Below are positions 23,932 through 33,150 of a DNA stretch of 64,000 bases, piece after piece. Made by a program: the position numbers and the translations under genes. The notes under the pieces are model-generated. The model saw nothing but the letters and a program-made list of their open reading frames with translations. It was not told the DNA's origin and made no database searches. Source of the stretch: Naasia sp. Lineage in GTDB: Bacteria > Actinomycetota > Actinomycetes > Actinomycetales > Microbacteriaceae. The stretch lies in assembly GCF_025465545.1 (NCBI RefSeq), contig NZ_JAODMK010000036.1:1-64000 (forward strand), given 5' to 3'. The first letter of the stretch is position 1. Each line of letters opens with the position of its first letter.

Positions 23932-25296
23932 TCAGTCGAGCGCCGCGTCGATCGGCGAGGCCACGGGAACGGGCGCGTCGCCGACGGGCCGCGGCTCCGC
24001 CGAGGCGCCGGCCGGTGCGCTCCCGTCAAGCGGGTGGGCGAGCTCGTCCCTGCCCATGCGGAAGATCAGAAGCGCGGCGAGCGCCAGCACGGGTGGGACC
24101 AGCCCGGCGACCAGGAACGGAACCGAGGTGCCGACGAGTTCCCCGACCGGGCCGGCGAGCGCCATCGATACGGGCATCAGGGCGAGAGAAACGAAGAAGT
24201 CGAGGCTCGACACCCGGCCGAGCAGTGCGGGCGGAACCCGGCGCTGGAGCAGCGTGCCCCAGAGCACCCCGCCGGCCTGGAACGTGAAGCCGACGGCGAA
24301 CATCACGACCGCCATCAGCCAGAGCTGGTCGGTGAGTCCGATCAGTGCCATGGGCACGCAGCCCGCTCCCCAGAGCAGGTTCATCGCGGTGAGGTACCGC
24401 CGCGGAAGGGGAAGGGAGGCCACGACGATCGACCCGATCGCGCCGCCGACGCCGAACATCGCGAGCACCAGGGCGAAGGCGCCCGCTCCTCCCCCGGTCT
24501 GGTCCCGGACCGCGAACGGCAGCAGCACCTCGATGGGGCCCATGATCACGAGGATGAGCAGGCACGCGAAGAGCAGGGTGCCGAGCAGCCAGCTGGTGCG
24601 CAGCAGGTAGCGGAAGCCCTCCGCGATGTCGACGAGAGCCCCGCGCACCGCTCCTCCCCGCTCCACGTCTCGGCGCACGGGAGTGGCGCGGGTGAAGGCG
24701 AGGATGCCCGCAGCGAGCGTCTGCGCGGCCGCGATCACGAGCAGCGCCGTACCGGGCGATGACGCGGCGATGAGCGCGGCACCCAGGGCCGGCCCGCCCG
24801 CCTGCATCGCAGCCGGCCGGAGGACGCCCTCGACGCCGTTCGCGGCGAGGAGGTGCTCGGCCGGCAGCAGCGAGGGGAGCCAGGCGGAGTAGGCCGGATA
24901 GAAGCACCCCTCCGCGATGCCGTACGCGAGGGAGACGACGGCGAGATGCCAGACCTCCAGGCTGCCGGTCACGGCGAGGACGCCGGCGCTGCCGATCGCG
25001 AGCGCCTTGAGCACCTCGACCGCGAGCAGGATGCGCTTCTGCGGGACGCGGTCGGCGAGGACGCCGCCGAGCAGCACCGTGCCGAGCATGCCGACCGCGT
25101 TCGCCGCGGCGACCCCGGACAGCTCGGCAGGCCCGCCACCGAGGTCGATGACCTGCCAGACGAGGGCGACCAGCCAGATGCCGGAGCCGAGCAGCGACAG
25201 GGTCAGCGCGCCCACCAGGATCCGGTACTGAGGCGATGAGAAGGGCTGCAGGGCGCGCGGAACGGGACGCGATCGCGGCCCTTCCCGCTCCGGCAC
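23932..25296 (-). CDS. MFS efflux transporter (MFS_3 type)
   Basis: A 454-residue, 12-helix major facilitator similar to enterobactin exporter/EntS-like permeases. The first helix is RILVGALTLSLLGSGIWLVALVW; the motif between helices 2 and 3 is LGGVLADRVPQKRILL. The N terminus carries basic residues. The open frame reaches 25326, but that region contains the 17-bp operator, so I use the GTG at 25296, 4 nt after AAGGGAG; the GTG at 25299 is an alternative. It is convergent with tetR (3 nt apart) and, by the shared operator, is probably its main target, exporting the compound that the TetR protein senses. Confidence 0.88.
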   Translation of the reverse strand: MPEREGPRSRPVPRALQPFSSPQYRILVGALTLSLLGSGIWLVALVWQVIDLGGGPAELSGVAAANAVGMLGTVLLGGVLADRVPQKRILLAVEVLKALAIGSAGVLAVTGSLEVWHLAVVSLAYGIAEGCFYPAYSAWLPSLLPAEHLLAANGVEGVLRPAAMQAGGPALGAALIAASSPGTALLVIAAAQTLAAGILAFTRATPVRRDVERGGAVRGALVDIAEGFRYLLRTSWLLGTLLFACLLILVIMGPIEVLLPFAVRDQTGGGAGAFALVLAMFGVGGAIGSIVVASLPLPRRYLTAMNLLWGAGCVPMALIGLTDQLWLMAVVMFAVGFTFQAGGVLWGTLLQRRVPPALLGRVSSLDFFVSLALMPVSMALAGPVGELVGTSVPFLVAGLVPPVLALAALLIFRMGRDELAHPLDGSAPAGASAEPRPVGDAPVPVASPIDAALD

Positions 25297-25310
25297 CACG
25301 CTCCCTTCGA

Positions 25311-25327
25311 TGTGCACGCCGTACACA
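25311..25327. promoter_or_regulatory. TetR operator candidate before the MFS gene
   Basis: Read on the minus strand it is TGTGTACGGCGTGCACA, one base different from the site at 23233-23249. It lies 14 nt before the chosen start and upstream of the AAGGGAG sequence, so bound repressor would block initiation or elongation. Confidence 0.72.
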
Positions 25328-25389
25328 TTCCATCAGTCGGCGGCGACGCCACGCCAGTGTCCGCCGGCGGCCGGACCGGCGTGCCGGGC

Positions 25390-25896
25390 TCAGCCCGAGC
25401 GATGCCCCGTCGCCCGGGGCCGCCACGGGTCGGCCGCGGTGAAGCGGGCGAGCAGCCTCTCGAACGTGGCGAGCTCCTCCTCGCTCCAGCCCTCGAAGGA
25501 CTCCCTCAGCTGCGCGTTCCAGCCCGCGACGACCTCGCCAACCCGCCGCAGGCCCTCGTCGCTCGGTGACACGAGCACCGCCCGAGCATCGTCCGCGCCC
25601 TGCACCATGGTGACCAGCCCGCGTTCGCGGAGCTCCTTGAGCTGACGGCTGACCGCACTCTTGTCCATCCCGGTGGCGGTCGCGATCGCCCCCGCCTGAG
25701 TCGGGGCGTTGCGCATGACGTGCCGGAGCACGCCCCACGCCGCCGGCTGCAGGTCGGGCCCCAGCGACGCGGCCGCGTCGCGCAGGTTGCCCTTCACGAG
25801 CACGAAGAGGCGCGAGAAGGACTGCTCGATCGAGTCCACGATGTCGGACTGCTCGGTCCCGCCGTCGACGGCGGCGGCCACCTCGTCGGCGCTCAC
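25390..25896 (-). CDS. MarR-family transcriptional regulator
   Basis: A 168-residue winged-helix regulator. The HTH runs APTQAGAIATATGMDKSAVSRQLKELRERGLV (about residues 64-96), followed by the wing QGADDARAVLVSPSDEG with the conserved Asp-Asp-Arg-Ala. Helices at both ends form the dimer interface. Its GTG start overlaps the stop of the upstream DHA2 transporter gene (4 nt), so the regulator is made from the same message as the pump. Paired dyads over the pump promoter suggest autoregulation. Confidence 0.92.
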   Translation of the reverse strand: MSADEVAAAVDGGTEQSDIVDSIEQSFSRLFVLVKGNLRDAAASLGPDLQPAAWGVLRHVMRNAPTQAGAIATATGMDKSAVSRQLKELRERGLVTMVQGADDARAVLVSPSDEGLRRVGEVVAGWNAQLRESFEGWSEEELATFERLLARFTAADPWRPRATGHRSG

Positions 25897-27605
25897 CGGA
25901 CCCGGTCCGAAGCCGCGGGCGAGCGCTGGTCGTCAACCGCGTCGGTGGTCGAGCCGATCTCGTTCGCCGAGACCTCCGCGGCCCGCTTGCCGATCGAGGC
26001 GTTGCGCTCGTCGACCAGAGACGCCGTTCCGTCCTCCGCCTCCTGGCGGAGCTGCTCGGTGGTCTTCGTGCGCAGCGGAGTGTTGGGCAGCAGCGCCACC
26101 ATCACGATCGTGATCACCGCCAGTGGGATGGCGAGGAGGAAGACGTCGCCCACGCCCTCGCCGTAGGCGGCCTCGATGACGGTCCGGATCGGGCCAGGGA
26201 GGGTGGACAGGTCAGGGATCGCACCGCTCGCCACGCCTCCCGTCGCACTGGCCGGCACGCCCAGCCTGTCGAGGCCCTGGGTGATCAGGTCGGGGATGCG
26301 GTGACCGAGGAAGGCGCCGAGCGCCGCGACGCCCGCCGTGCCGCCGAGGCTGCGGAAGAACGAGATCGACGAGCTGCCGGAGCCCATCTCGCTGTGGTGC
26401 AGGGAGTTCTGCGCGACGAGCACGAGGTTCTGCATGACCATGCCGATGCCCGCGCCCATGACCAGCATGTAGAGGGCCATCAGCACGTACGGGGTGTCGT
26501 AGCGGAGTGTGCCCATCAGCGAGATGCCGATGGTGAGCAGGACCGCGCCGAGGACCATGTAGCGCTTCCAGACGCCGGTACGGCTGATCACCTGGCCGAC
26601 GACGATGGACGAGATCAGCAGGCCGGCGATCATCGGCAGGGTGAGCAGGCCCGACTCGGTGGGCGTGTTGCCGCGGGCGAGCTGCAGGTACTGGCTGAGG
26701 AACACCGAGGCGCCGAACATCGCGACACCGACCGACAGGCTGGCCAGGACCGCGAACACGAAGGTGCGGTTCTTGAACAGTGTCAGCGGGATGATCGGCT
26801 CCTTCGCCTTGAGCTCCACGAGCACGGCGAGGGCGAGCAGCGCGATCGAGCCGCCGAGCATCAGCCAGCTGGTTCCCGAGCTCCACTCGAACTGCCTGCC
26901 GCCGAGGCTCACCCAGATGAGGAGCAGGCTGACGCCAGAGGCGATGAAGACGATGCCGAGGTAGTCGATCGTCACCTTCCTGCTCCGCTTGGGCAGGTGC
27001 AGGGTGAACTGGATCAGCAGCAGCGCGACGACGGCGAACGGGAGCGCGATGTAGAAGTTCCACCGCCAGCCGATGCCGTCGGTGATGAATCCGCCGAGGA
27101 GGGGGCCGCCGACGGTGCCGACGGCCATCACCGCGCCGACGTAGCCCATGTAGCGGCCACGCTCGCGCGGGCTGATCAGGTCGGCCATGACCACCTGGAC
27201 GAGTGCGGTGAGGCCGCCGGCTCCGAGGCCCTGCAGGACGCGGAAGAGGATGAGGGTGTTCGTGTCCTGCGAGAACCCGGCGAGGGCCGAACCGAGGACG
27301 AAGATGATCAGCGAGAGCTGCACGAGCAGCTTGCGGCTCATCAGATCCGCCAGCTTCCCCCAGATCGGCGTGGAGACGGTGGTGGCGAGCAGTGTCGCGG
27401 TGACGACCCAGGTGTAGGCGGTCTGGTCGCCCTTCAGGTCGGAGATGATGATCGGCAGCGACGTCGAGACGACAGTCCCCGCGAGGATGGACACGAACAT
27501 GCCCATCAGCAGGCCGGACATCGCCTGCAGCACCTCGCGGTGGCGCCGCTTGTCGGCGGTCGCCTCGGGGGTCAGCTCGGCTTTCGGTGTTGCGGTGCGC
27601 GCCAC
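25893..27605 (-). CDS. DHA2-family multidrug efflux MFS transporter (14 TM)
   Basis: A 570-residue drug:H+ antiporter of the EmrB/QacA group. Fourteen hydrophobic segments are seen; motif A is GKLADLMSRKLLV, and the antiporter motif C appears as AVMAVGTVGGPLLGGFITD. The cytoplasmic tail of about 60 residues is charged. I start at the GTG at 27605, since TGAGGAG lies 5 nt upstream; the 10-codon longer frame would begin inside the operator. The gene is first in an operon with a MarR regulator. Substrates are unknown. Confidence 0.92.
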   Translation of the reverse strand: MARTATPKAELTPEATADKRRHREVLQAMSGLLMGMFVSILAGTVVSTSLPIIISDLKGDQTAYTWVVTATLLATTVSTPIWGKLADLMSRKLLVQLSLIIFVLGSALAGFSQDTNTLILFRVLQGLGAGGLTALVQVVMADLISPRERGRYMGYVGAVMAVGTVGGPLLGGFITDGIGWRWNFYIALPFAVVALLLIQFTLHLPKRSRKVTIDYLGIVFIASGVSLLLIWVSLGGRQFEWSSGTSWLMLGGSIALLALAVLVELKAKEPIIPLTLFKNRTFVFAVLASLSVGVAMFGASVFLSQYLQLARGNTPTESGLLTLPMIAGLLISSIVVGQVISRTGVWKRYMVLGAVLLTIGISLMGTLRYDTPYVLMALYMLVMGAGIGMVMQNLVLVAQNSLHHSEMGSGSSSISFFRSLGGTAGVAALGAFLGHRIPDLITQGLDRLGVPASATGGVASGAIPDLSTLPGPIRTVIEAAYGEGVGDVFLLAIPLAVITIVMVALLPNTPLRTKTTEQLRQEAEDGTASLVDERNASIGKRAAEVSANEIGSTTDAVDDQRSPAASDRVR

Positions 27606-27617
27606 GGGACTCCTCAG

Positions 27618-27663
27618 ATAGTTGACTGCGATCAACTATAGATACTGGTTGACTCCCGTCAAC
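27618..27663 (-). promoter_or_regulatory. Promoter of the DHA2-marR operon with two operator dyads
   Basis: On the minus strand -35 TTGACG (27662-27657) and -10 TATAGT (27640-27635) are separated by 16 nt. Dyad 1 has arms ATAGTTGA and TCAACTAT (27618-27625, 27632-27639) around 6 nt and covers the -10 and start point. Dyad 2 has arms GTTGAC and GTCAAC (27648-27653, 27658-27663) and covers the -35. Both contain GTTGA, so a MarR dimer could occupy each. Confidence 0.8.
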
Positions 27664-27675
27664 TATCGCGGCGTG

Positions 27676-28137
27676 TCACTCCTCCCCGATGTCCTCGTTC
27701 CAGACCTCGGGGTTCGCGGCGATGTACTCGGCCATCATCTGGACCAGCCCAGGGTCCTCGAGCACGACGACCTCCGCGCCGTGCTCGGCCACCCACTCGT
27801 GGCCGCCGAAGAAGTTGCGCGCCTCCCCCACCAGCACCCGGCCGATGCCGAACTGGCGGGCGAGCCCGGAGCAGTACCAGCACGGCGACAGGGTCGTGAC
27901 CATCGTGGTGTCGCGGTAGCTGCGCTGGCGACCGGCGTTCCGGAAGGCGTCCGTCTCGGCGTGGACCGAGGGATCGCCGTCCTGCACGCGACGGTTGTGG
28001 CCGCGTCCGAGCAGCCGCCCATCGGCGGCGAAGAGCGCAGCGCCGATCGGGACGCCGCCCTCGTCGGCCCCCTTCCGCGCCTCCTCGATCGCCACGGCGA
28101 GCTTGTCTGCATCGGTGGGATAGAGCCGCTCGGTCAT
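27676..28137 (-). CDS. Cytosine/nucleoside deaminase (yeast FCY1-like)
   Basis: A 153-residue zinc-dependent deaminase. The zinc site is complete: HAETDAFRNAG (His and catalytic Glu) and SPCWYCSGLA (two Cys). The overall pattern, including GGVPIGAALF near the start and a C terminus ending NPEVWNEDIGEE, is that of the fungal-type cytosine deaminase rather than tRNA adenosine deaminase or CodA. It converts cytosine to uracil. The ATG overlaps the stop of the permease gene (ATGA), so uptake and deamination of cytosine are co-expressed. Confidence 0.92.
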   Translation of the reverse strand: MTERLYPTDADKLAVAIEEARKGADEGGVPIGAALFAADGRLLGRGHNRRVQDGDPSVHAETDAFRNAGRQRSYRDTTMVTTLSPCWYCSGLARQFGIGRVLVGEARNFFGGHEWVAEHGAEVVVLEDPGLVQMMAEYIAANPEVWNEDIGEE

Positions 28138-29570
28138 CCGCGGCGCTCCGCCGCATCCACGCCCACCGGCGGTGCATCCACGTCGCCGGAGAGCGCGTGT
28201 CCCTTCGCCGGCTTCACGACCGCGAAGAGCACCGCGTAGATCCCGGCCGCCAGCACGAAGCCGACGAGCGCGGTCAGGTCGCCGATGTCGGGCGCCGCCT
28301 GCACCAGCACCCCGACGTAGACGGCCTGGTTGGAGAAGAGCCAGATCGACAGGAAGCCCGCAACGACGAGGGCGACGACGCCGGCGATGTTGACGTAGCG
28401 CGGACGCTCCGCCACGAGCTCCGCGATCGACGTGCCCCTGCGCAGGAAGCGGTCGGTGAGCACCACGCCGAGCCACGGGGCGACCCAATAGGCGATCACG
28501 AGCAGGAAGTTCTCGTAGCTGTGGGCGGCGTCCGGGAGGGCGGCCCAGGCGATGAGGAAGCCGACCACGCCGAAGCCCAGCGCGACGATCGCGCGCCGGA
28601 GGGCGAAGGGGATGCGGATCCCCGCGGCGAGGAACGACATCGCGCCCGAGTAGATGTTGAGCGCGTTGGCCGCGATTGCGCCGACCGCGATCGCCAGCAG
28701 GGTCAGCTCCCTCACCACAGGAGGCAGCGGGGCGGTGAACGAGTCGGTGGGCGAGCCCGGGTCGAAGCCGGCGAGCGTCGCCGCTCCGGCCCCTGCGGCC
28801 ATCAGGAGGGTGCAGGAGACGAAGTTGCCGATGCCCGCTGCGGCGCCGACCTTGCGGCGGCTGGCCCGCGGCGACAGGTAGCGGGTGTAGTCGGAGGCGT
28901 ACGGGTTCCAGCCGGCCGCGTAGCCGAACGCGGCGCCGGCGGCGAGGGTGAAGCCGGCGAAGGTGAAGCCGCCCCCGCCGGCAGTGCCGCCGCCGGCGGC
29001 CTGACCGAGCAGGATGACGGTGGCGACGAGGAAGATCACGCCGAGGACCAGGGCGGCGTAGCGCTCGAAGAGCTGCACGACGTCGTGGCCGATGAAGGCG
29101 ACGGCAACCTCGACCACCACGACGATCAGCAGGCCCAGCAGCACCGGCATGCCGGTGAGGGTGGCGAGGGCGAATGCGCCGCTCACCGAGTTGACGGCGA
29201 ACCAGCCGACGCCGGCCATCACGGTGTTGAGCGCGGACGGGACGACGTTGCCCCAGTAGCCGAAGGCGCTGCGCCCGAGGACCATCTGGGCGAGGCCCTC
29301 CCGCGGGCCCCAGGAGGACAGCACGGCGTGGGTGATCGAGCCGGCGAGGTTGCCGAGCACGAGTGCGGCCATCGCCTGCCAGAAGCCCAGGCCGAAGAAC
29401 GCGACGGCGATCACGCCAACGAAGACGGTGGCGAACTCGAGGTTGGGGGCGCTCCACGTGGCGAGCAGCTGCCACGGAGAGCCGTGCCGCCGCTCCAGTG
29501 GGATGGCCTCGATGCCTCCGGGCTCGATCACAGGTGCGGCGGACGGACGGGAAGGCGCAGCGGTGGTCAT
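28134..29570 (-). CDS. NCS1-family cytosine/purine permease
   Basis: A 478-residue nucleobase:cation symporter of the NCS1 (CodB/Fcy2) family with about 12 membrane helices. Characteristic segments are LATWSAPNLEFATVFVGV, LSSWGPREGLAQMVLGRSAFGYWG and YAAGWNPYASDYTRYLSPRAS. Pairing with a cytosine deaminase makes cytosine the probable substrate. The message seems leaderless: TAGGAT lies 6 nt before the ATG. The C-terminal tail is hydrophilic and short. Confidence 0.92.
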   Translation of the reverse strand: MTTAAPSRPSAAPVIEPGGIEAIPLERRHGSPWQLLATWSAPNLEFATVFVGVIAVAFFGLGFWQAMAALVLGNLAGSITHAVLSSWGPREGLAQMVLGRSAFGYWGNVVPSALNTVMAGVGWFAVNSVSGAFALATLTGMPVLLGLLIVVVVEVAVAFIGHDVVQLFERYAALVLGVIFLVATVILLGQAAGGGTAGGGGFTFAGFTLAAGAAFGYAAGWNPYASDYTRYLSPRASRRKVGAAAGIGNFVSCTLLMAAGAGAATLAGFDPGSPTDSFTAPLPPVVRELTLLAIAVGAIAANALNIYSGAMSFLAAGIRIPFALRRAIVALGFGVVGFLIAWAALPDAAHSYENFLLVIAYWVAPWLGVVLTDRFLRRGTSIAELVAERPRYVNIAGVVALVVAGFLSIWLFSNQAVYVGVLVQAAPDIGDLTALVGFVLAAGIYAVLFAVVKPAKGHALSGDVDAPPVGVDAAERRG

Positions 29571-29582
29571 CCCGGAATCCTA
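29571..29582 (-). promoter_or_regulatory. Leaderless -10 box of the cytosine permease operon
   Basis: TAGGAT (29582-29577, minus strand), 6 nt, ATG at 29570. The rest of the gap down to gatB (29583-29691) holds only a small GGCGCC palindrome. Confidence 0.6.
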
Positions 29583-29691
29583 TGAGCGACCGGGCGGGGA
29601 GTCGGCAACACGTAACGGACACGAAACACGGGAGCCGGAACCGCTACTGAGGCGCCTGGGCGCCCCCGTCGGGATGCCCTTCCCGGGCCCG

Positions 29692-31197
29692 TCAGCCGAC
29701 CGACGTGGCGCGCTCCAGGACGAGCTCACGGACGCGAGCGGCGTCCGCCTGTCCTCTCATCGCCTTCATCACAGCGCCGATCACCGCACCTGCGGCCTGC
29801 ACCTTGCCGTCACGGATCTTGGCGAGCACGTCCGGCTGGGTGGCGAGCGCCTCGTCGATCGCCGCCAGCAGCGCGGAGTCGTCGGAGACGACCGCGAGCC
29901 CGCGCGCCTTGACGACCTCGTCCGGCGAGCCCTCGCCCGCGATGACCCCTTCGAGCACCTGCCGGCCGAGGCGGTCGGTGAGCTGACCGGTCTCGACGAG
30001 CGCGATCAGCTCGCTCACGTGCAGCGGAGAGATCAGCGTGCCCGCCTCCACGCCCCGGGAGTTGGCGATGCGGAGGATCTCCCCCAGCCACCACTTGCGG
30101 GCCTGAGCGGGAGCGGCGCCGGCGCCGACCGTCTGCTCGAGCTCCACCAGCAGGTTCGCGTTGATGAGGTCGCGGAACTCGCTCTCGGTGAAGCCGTATT
30201 CGGTCTCCAGGCGGCGCCGGAAGACCGTCGGCGACTCGGGCAGCGCCGCACGCAGCTCCGCGATCAGCTCTCGCGAGGGGACGACCGGCAGCAGGTCGGG
30301 CTCGGGGAAGTAGCGGTAGTCGTCGGCGTCCGACTTGGGCCGTCCCGCGCTCGTGGTGCCGGTGTCCTCGTGCCAGTGCCGGGTCTCCTGCACGATCGTT
30401 CCGCCTGCGTCGAGGATCGCTGCCTGGCGCTGGATCTCGTAGCGGACGGCGCGCTCGACGCTGCGCAGGCTGTTCACGTTCTTCGTCTCGGTGCGGGTGC
30501 CCAGCTTCTCGGCGCCGTGCGGTCGCAGTGACACGTTCGCGTCGCAGCGCAGGTTGCCGCGCTCCATCCGAGCATCGGAGACGCCGAGAGAGCGCACGAT
30601 GTCACGGATGGTGGCCACGTAGGCGCGCGCCAGCTCGGGCGCGCGCTCCGCCGCCCCGTAGATGGGGCGGGTCACGATCTCCACGAGGGGCACGCCCGCG
30701 CGGTTGTAGTCCACCAGGGAGTACTCGGCGCCCTGGATGCGACCGGTCGCTCCGCCCACGTGGGTGAGCTTGCCGGCGTCCTCCTCCATGTGGGCGCGCT
30801 CGATCGGGATCCGGTACACGGTGCCGTCGTCGAGCTCCACCTCGACCTCGCCGTCGAACGCGATCGGCTCGTCGTACTGGGAGATCTGGTAGTTCTTCGC
30901 GAGGTCCGGGTAGAAGTAGTTCTTGCGATGGAAGCGGCTGGTCTCGGCGATCGAGCAGCCGAGCGCGAGTCCGAGCGAGATGGAGTAGCGGACCGCCTGC
31001 TCGTTGACGACGGGCAGGGATCCGGGCAGCCCGAGGTCCACGGGTGCCACGAAGGTGTTGGGCGCCCCGCCGAAGGCGTTCGGCGCGGCGGAGAACATCT
31101 TGGTCTTCGTCGAGAGCTCGACGTGCACCTCGAAGCCGAGCACCGGCTCGTACTTGGCGAGGGCCTCCTCGAAGGAGAGCAGTTCCGCGGTCGCCAT
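29692..31197 (-). CDS. gatB: Asp-tRNA(Asn)/Glu-tRNA(Gln) amidotransferase subunit B
   Basis: A 501-residue subunit that activates the misacylated Asp or Glu on tRNA before amidation by ammonia from GatA. The signature [21 protein letters not shown] opens the catalytic cradle; GRDAK-like metal ligands follow, and the [18 protein letters not shown] and MRCDANVS-like [11 protein letters not shown] motifs are present. The C-terminal YqeY-like tail (from about residue 400) grips the tRNA elbow. Start overlaps the gatA stop by one base. Last gene of gatCAB. Confidence 0.97.
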   Translation of the reverse strand: MATAELLSFEEALAKYEPVLGFEVHVELSTKTKMFSAAPNAFGGAPNTFVAPVDLGLPGSLPVVNEQAVRYSISLGLALGCSIAETSRFHRKNYFYPDLAKNYQISQYDEPIAFDGEVEVELDDGTVYRIPIERAHMEEDAGKLTHVGGATGRIQGAEYSLVDYNRAGVPLVEIVTRPIYGAAERAPELARAYVATIRDIVRSLGVSDARMERGNLRCDANVSLRPHGAEKLGTRTETKNVNSLRSVERAVRYEIQRQAAILDAGGTIVQETRHWHEDTGTTSAGRPKSDADDYRYFPEPDLLPVVPSRELIAELRAALPESPTVFRRRLETEYGFTESEFRDLINANLLVELEQTVGAGAAPAQARKWWLGEILRIANSRGVEAGTLISPLHVSELIALVETGQLTDRLGRQVLEGVIAGEGSPDEVVKARGLAVVSDDSALLAAIDEALATQPDVLAKIRDGKVQAAGAVIGAVMKAMRGQADAARVRELVLERATSVG

Positions 31198-32783
31198 CAG
31201 TGCGTTCCTCCGTCGGGTTCGGTGCCGGGTCCCGGCAGCGGGACGATCCGGTCGGCGCCTGCCGGGTGCCGGCCGAAGTCCGCGGGCAGCAGGTCGAGCA
31301 GGGGGTGTCCCCAGTGGTCCTCGAGGAGGGCCTCGAGGGCAGCACCGACGCGGTAGAGCCGCGCGTCCTCGCGTGCGGGCGCCATCAGCTGGATGCCGAC
31401 CGGCAGGCCGTCCTCGGGGGCGAGCCCGACGGGAAGCCCCATGCCGGGGATGCCGGCGAGGTTGGCGGGGATCGTGGTGATGTCGTTGAGGTACATCGCC
31501 ATCGGGTCGTCCATCTTGGCGCCGAGCTTGAACGCGGTGGTGGGCGCGGACGGCGAGACGAGCACGTCCACCTGCCCGAAGGCGGCGTCGAAGTCGCGCT
31601 GGATGAGCGTGCGCACCTTCTGTGCGCTGCCGTAGTAGGCGTCGTAGTAGCCGGCGGACAGGGCATAGGTGCCGAGGATGATCCGCCGCTTCACCTCGGG
31701 ACCGAAGCCCGCGCCGCGGCTGGCCGCCATCACCTGCTCGACGGTGCCGCCGCCTTCCGGCGTGACCCGCAGGCCGAAGCGGACCGAGTCGTACTTGGCG
31801 AGGTTGCTGGAGGCCTCGGCGGGCAGGATCAGGTAGTAGGCGGCGATCGCGTACTCGAAGTGCGGCGCGCTCACCTCCACGATCTCGGCGCCGGCCGAGG
31901 CCAGCAGCGCGAGGGCCTCGTCGAAGCGCTGCTGGACTCCGGTCTGGAAGCCCTCGCCGCTCAGCTCGCGGACGACTCCGACCCGGATCCCGCGAAGGTC
32001 GAGGTTCTCGGCACCGGCACGGGCGGCCTGCTCGAACGACGGCCAGAGCTGGTCGAGGGAGGTGGAGTCGTGCGGGTCGTGACCGCCGATCACGTCGTGC
32101 AGCAGGGCGGCGTCGAGCACCGTGCGGCTCACCGGTCCGACCTGGTCGAGCGAGGAGGCGAGGGCGATCGCGCCGTATCGGGAGACGCCGCCGTAGGTGG
32201 GCTTGACGCCGACCGTTCCGGTGACGGCCGCGGGCTGGCGGATCGATCCGCCGGTGTCGCTGCCGAGGGCGAAGGGCGCCTCGAAGGCGGCGACCGCCGC
32301 GGCGGATCCGCCGCCGGAGCCGCCAGGGATGCGGTCAAGGTCCCAGGGGTTGTGGGTGGGCCCGAACGCCGAGTGCTCGGTGGAGGAGCCCATCGCGAAC
32401 TCGTCCATGTTGGTCTTGCCGAGCGGGATCAGGTTCGCGGAGCGGAGCCGGGCGACGACGGTGGCGTCGTAGGGCGGGATCCAGCCCTCGAGGATGCGCG
32501 ACGCCGCCGTCGAGGGCATGTCCTTGGTGCAGAGCACGTCCTTGATGGCGACCGGCACACCGCCGAGGGGGCCCACGTCGGCGCCGTCGGCGCGCAGCCG
32601 GTCGACCTCGCCGGCGCGCCGGAGGGCGGCGTCGCCCGCGATGTGCAGGAATGCGTGCAGGTCGCCGTCCACCTGTTCGATGCGGTCCAGGTGCGCCCGG
32701 GTGGCCTCGACGGACGACACCTCGCCCGCGGCGAGGAGGCCGGCGAGGTGGGAGGCGGTCAGGCGGGTGAGGTCGTCGCTCAC
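31197..32783 (-). CDS. gatA: Asp-tRNA(Asn)/Glu-tRNA(Gln) amidotransferase subunit A
   Basis: A 528-residue amidase-signature protein that frees ammonia from glutamine or asparagine. The catalytic triad is Lys81 (AIKDVLC), Ser156 (GGSGGGS) and Ser180 ([12 protein letters not shown]). The glycine loop reads GGSGGGS rather than the more usual GGSSGGS, without loss of a triad residue. The GTG at 32783 overlaps the gatC stop (4 nt). With GatB and GatC it makes Gln-tRNA(Gln) and/or Asn-tRNA(Asn), as in most actinobacteria without GlnRS. Confidence 0.97.
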   Translation of the reverse strand: MSDDLTRLTASHLAGLLAAGEVSSVEATRAHLDRIEQVDGDLHAFLHIAGDAALRRAGEVDRLRADGADVGPLGGVPVAIKDVLCTKDMPSTAASRILEGWIPPYDATVVARLRSANLIPLGKTNMDEFAMGSSTEHSAFGPTHNPWDLDRIPGGSGGGSAAAVAAFEAPFALGSDTGGSIRQPAAVTGTVGVKPTYGGVSRYGAIALASSLDQVGPVSRTVLDAALLHDVIGGHDPHDSTSLDQLWPSFEQAARAGAENLDLRGIRVGVVRELSGEGFQTGVQQRFDEALALLASAGAEIVEVSAPHFEYAIAAYYLILPAEASSNLAKYDSVRFGLRVTPEGGGTVEQVMAASRGAGFGPEVKRRIILGTYALSAGYYDAYYGSAQKVRTLIQRDFDAAFGQVDVLVSPSAPTTAFKLGAKMDDPMAMYLNDITTIPANLAGIPGMGLPVGLAPEDGLPVGIQLMAPAREDARLYRVGAALEALLEDHWGHPLLDLLPADFGRHPAGADRIVPLPGPGTEPDGGTH

Positions 32784-33088
32784 TGCTCCTCCCCCAGGAT
32801 CGCGGAGACGCGGAAGCGGCCATCGTCGGCATCGGGAGCCCCGGACAGCGCCTGCTCGTTGGTGAGGATCTCGCCGATCACGTCGGGCCGGTAGACGTTC
32901 TGCAGCGGAATGGGGTGGCTCGTGGCCGGCACGTCGGGGGTCGCGACCTCGGTGACCTTGCGGACGTTGTCCACGATCGACCCGAGCTCGACGGCGAGGT
33001 GCTCGATCTCCTCGGGAGTGAGGGCGATGCGCGCGAGATCGGCGAGGTGCTGGACCTGCTCGGCGGTGATGGCGGTCGGGTCTGGCAT
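32780..33088 (-). CDS. gatC: Asp-tRNA(Asn)/Glu-tRNA(Gln) amidotransferase subunit C
   Basis: A 102-residue belt protein that wraps the GatA-GatB interface and stabilises GatA. The helical opening [22 protein letters not shown] and the loop [17 protein letters not shown] are standard for GatC. Its ATG is preceded by TAGGAT at 7 nt, so the whole gatCAB message seems to start at or within a base of the start codon. First gene of the operon. Confidence 0.95.
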   Translation of the reverse strand: MPDPTAITAEQVQHLADLARIALTPEEIEHLAVELGSIVDNVRKVTEVATPDVPATSHPIPLQNVYRPDVIGEILTNEQALSGAPDADDGRFRVSAILGEEQ

Positions 33089-33101
33089 GCCGTCAATCCT
33101 A
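33089..33101 (-). promoter_or_regulatory. Leaderless -10 box of gatCAB
   Basis: TAGGAT (33101-33096, minus strand), 7 nt, ATG at 33088. Confidence 0.58.
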
Positions 33102-33150
33102 GGACGGACGGCCGGTCCCCTCGGGTCGCGCCGGGGCGGGCGGAGGTCGC

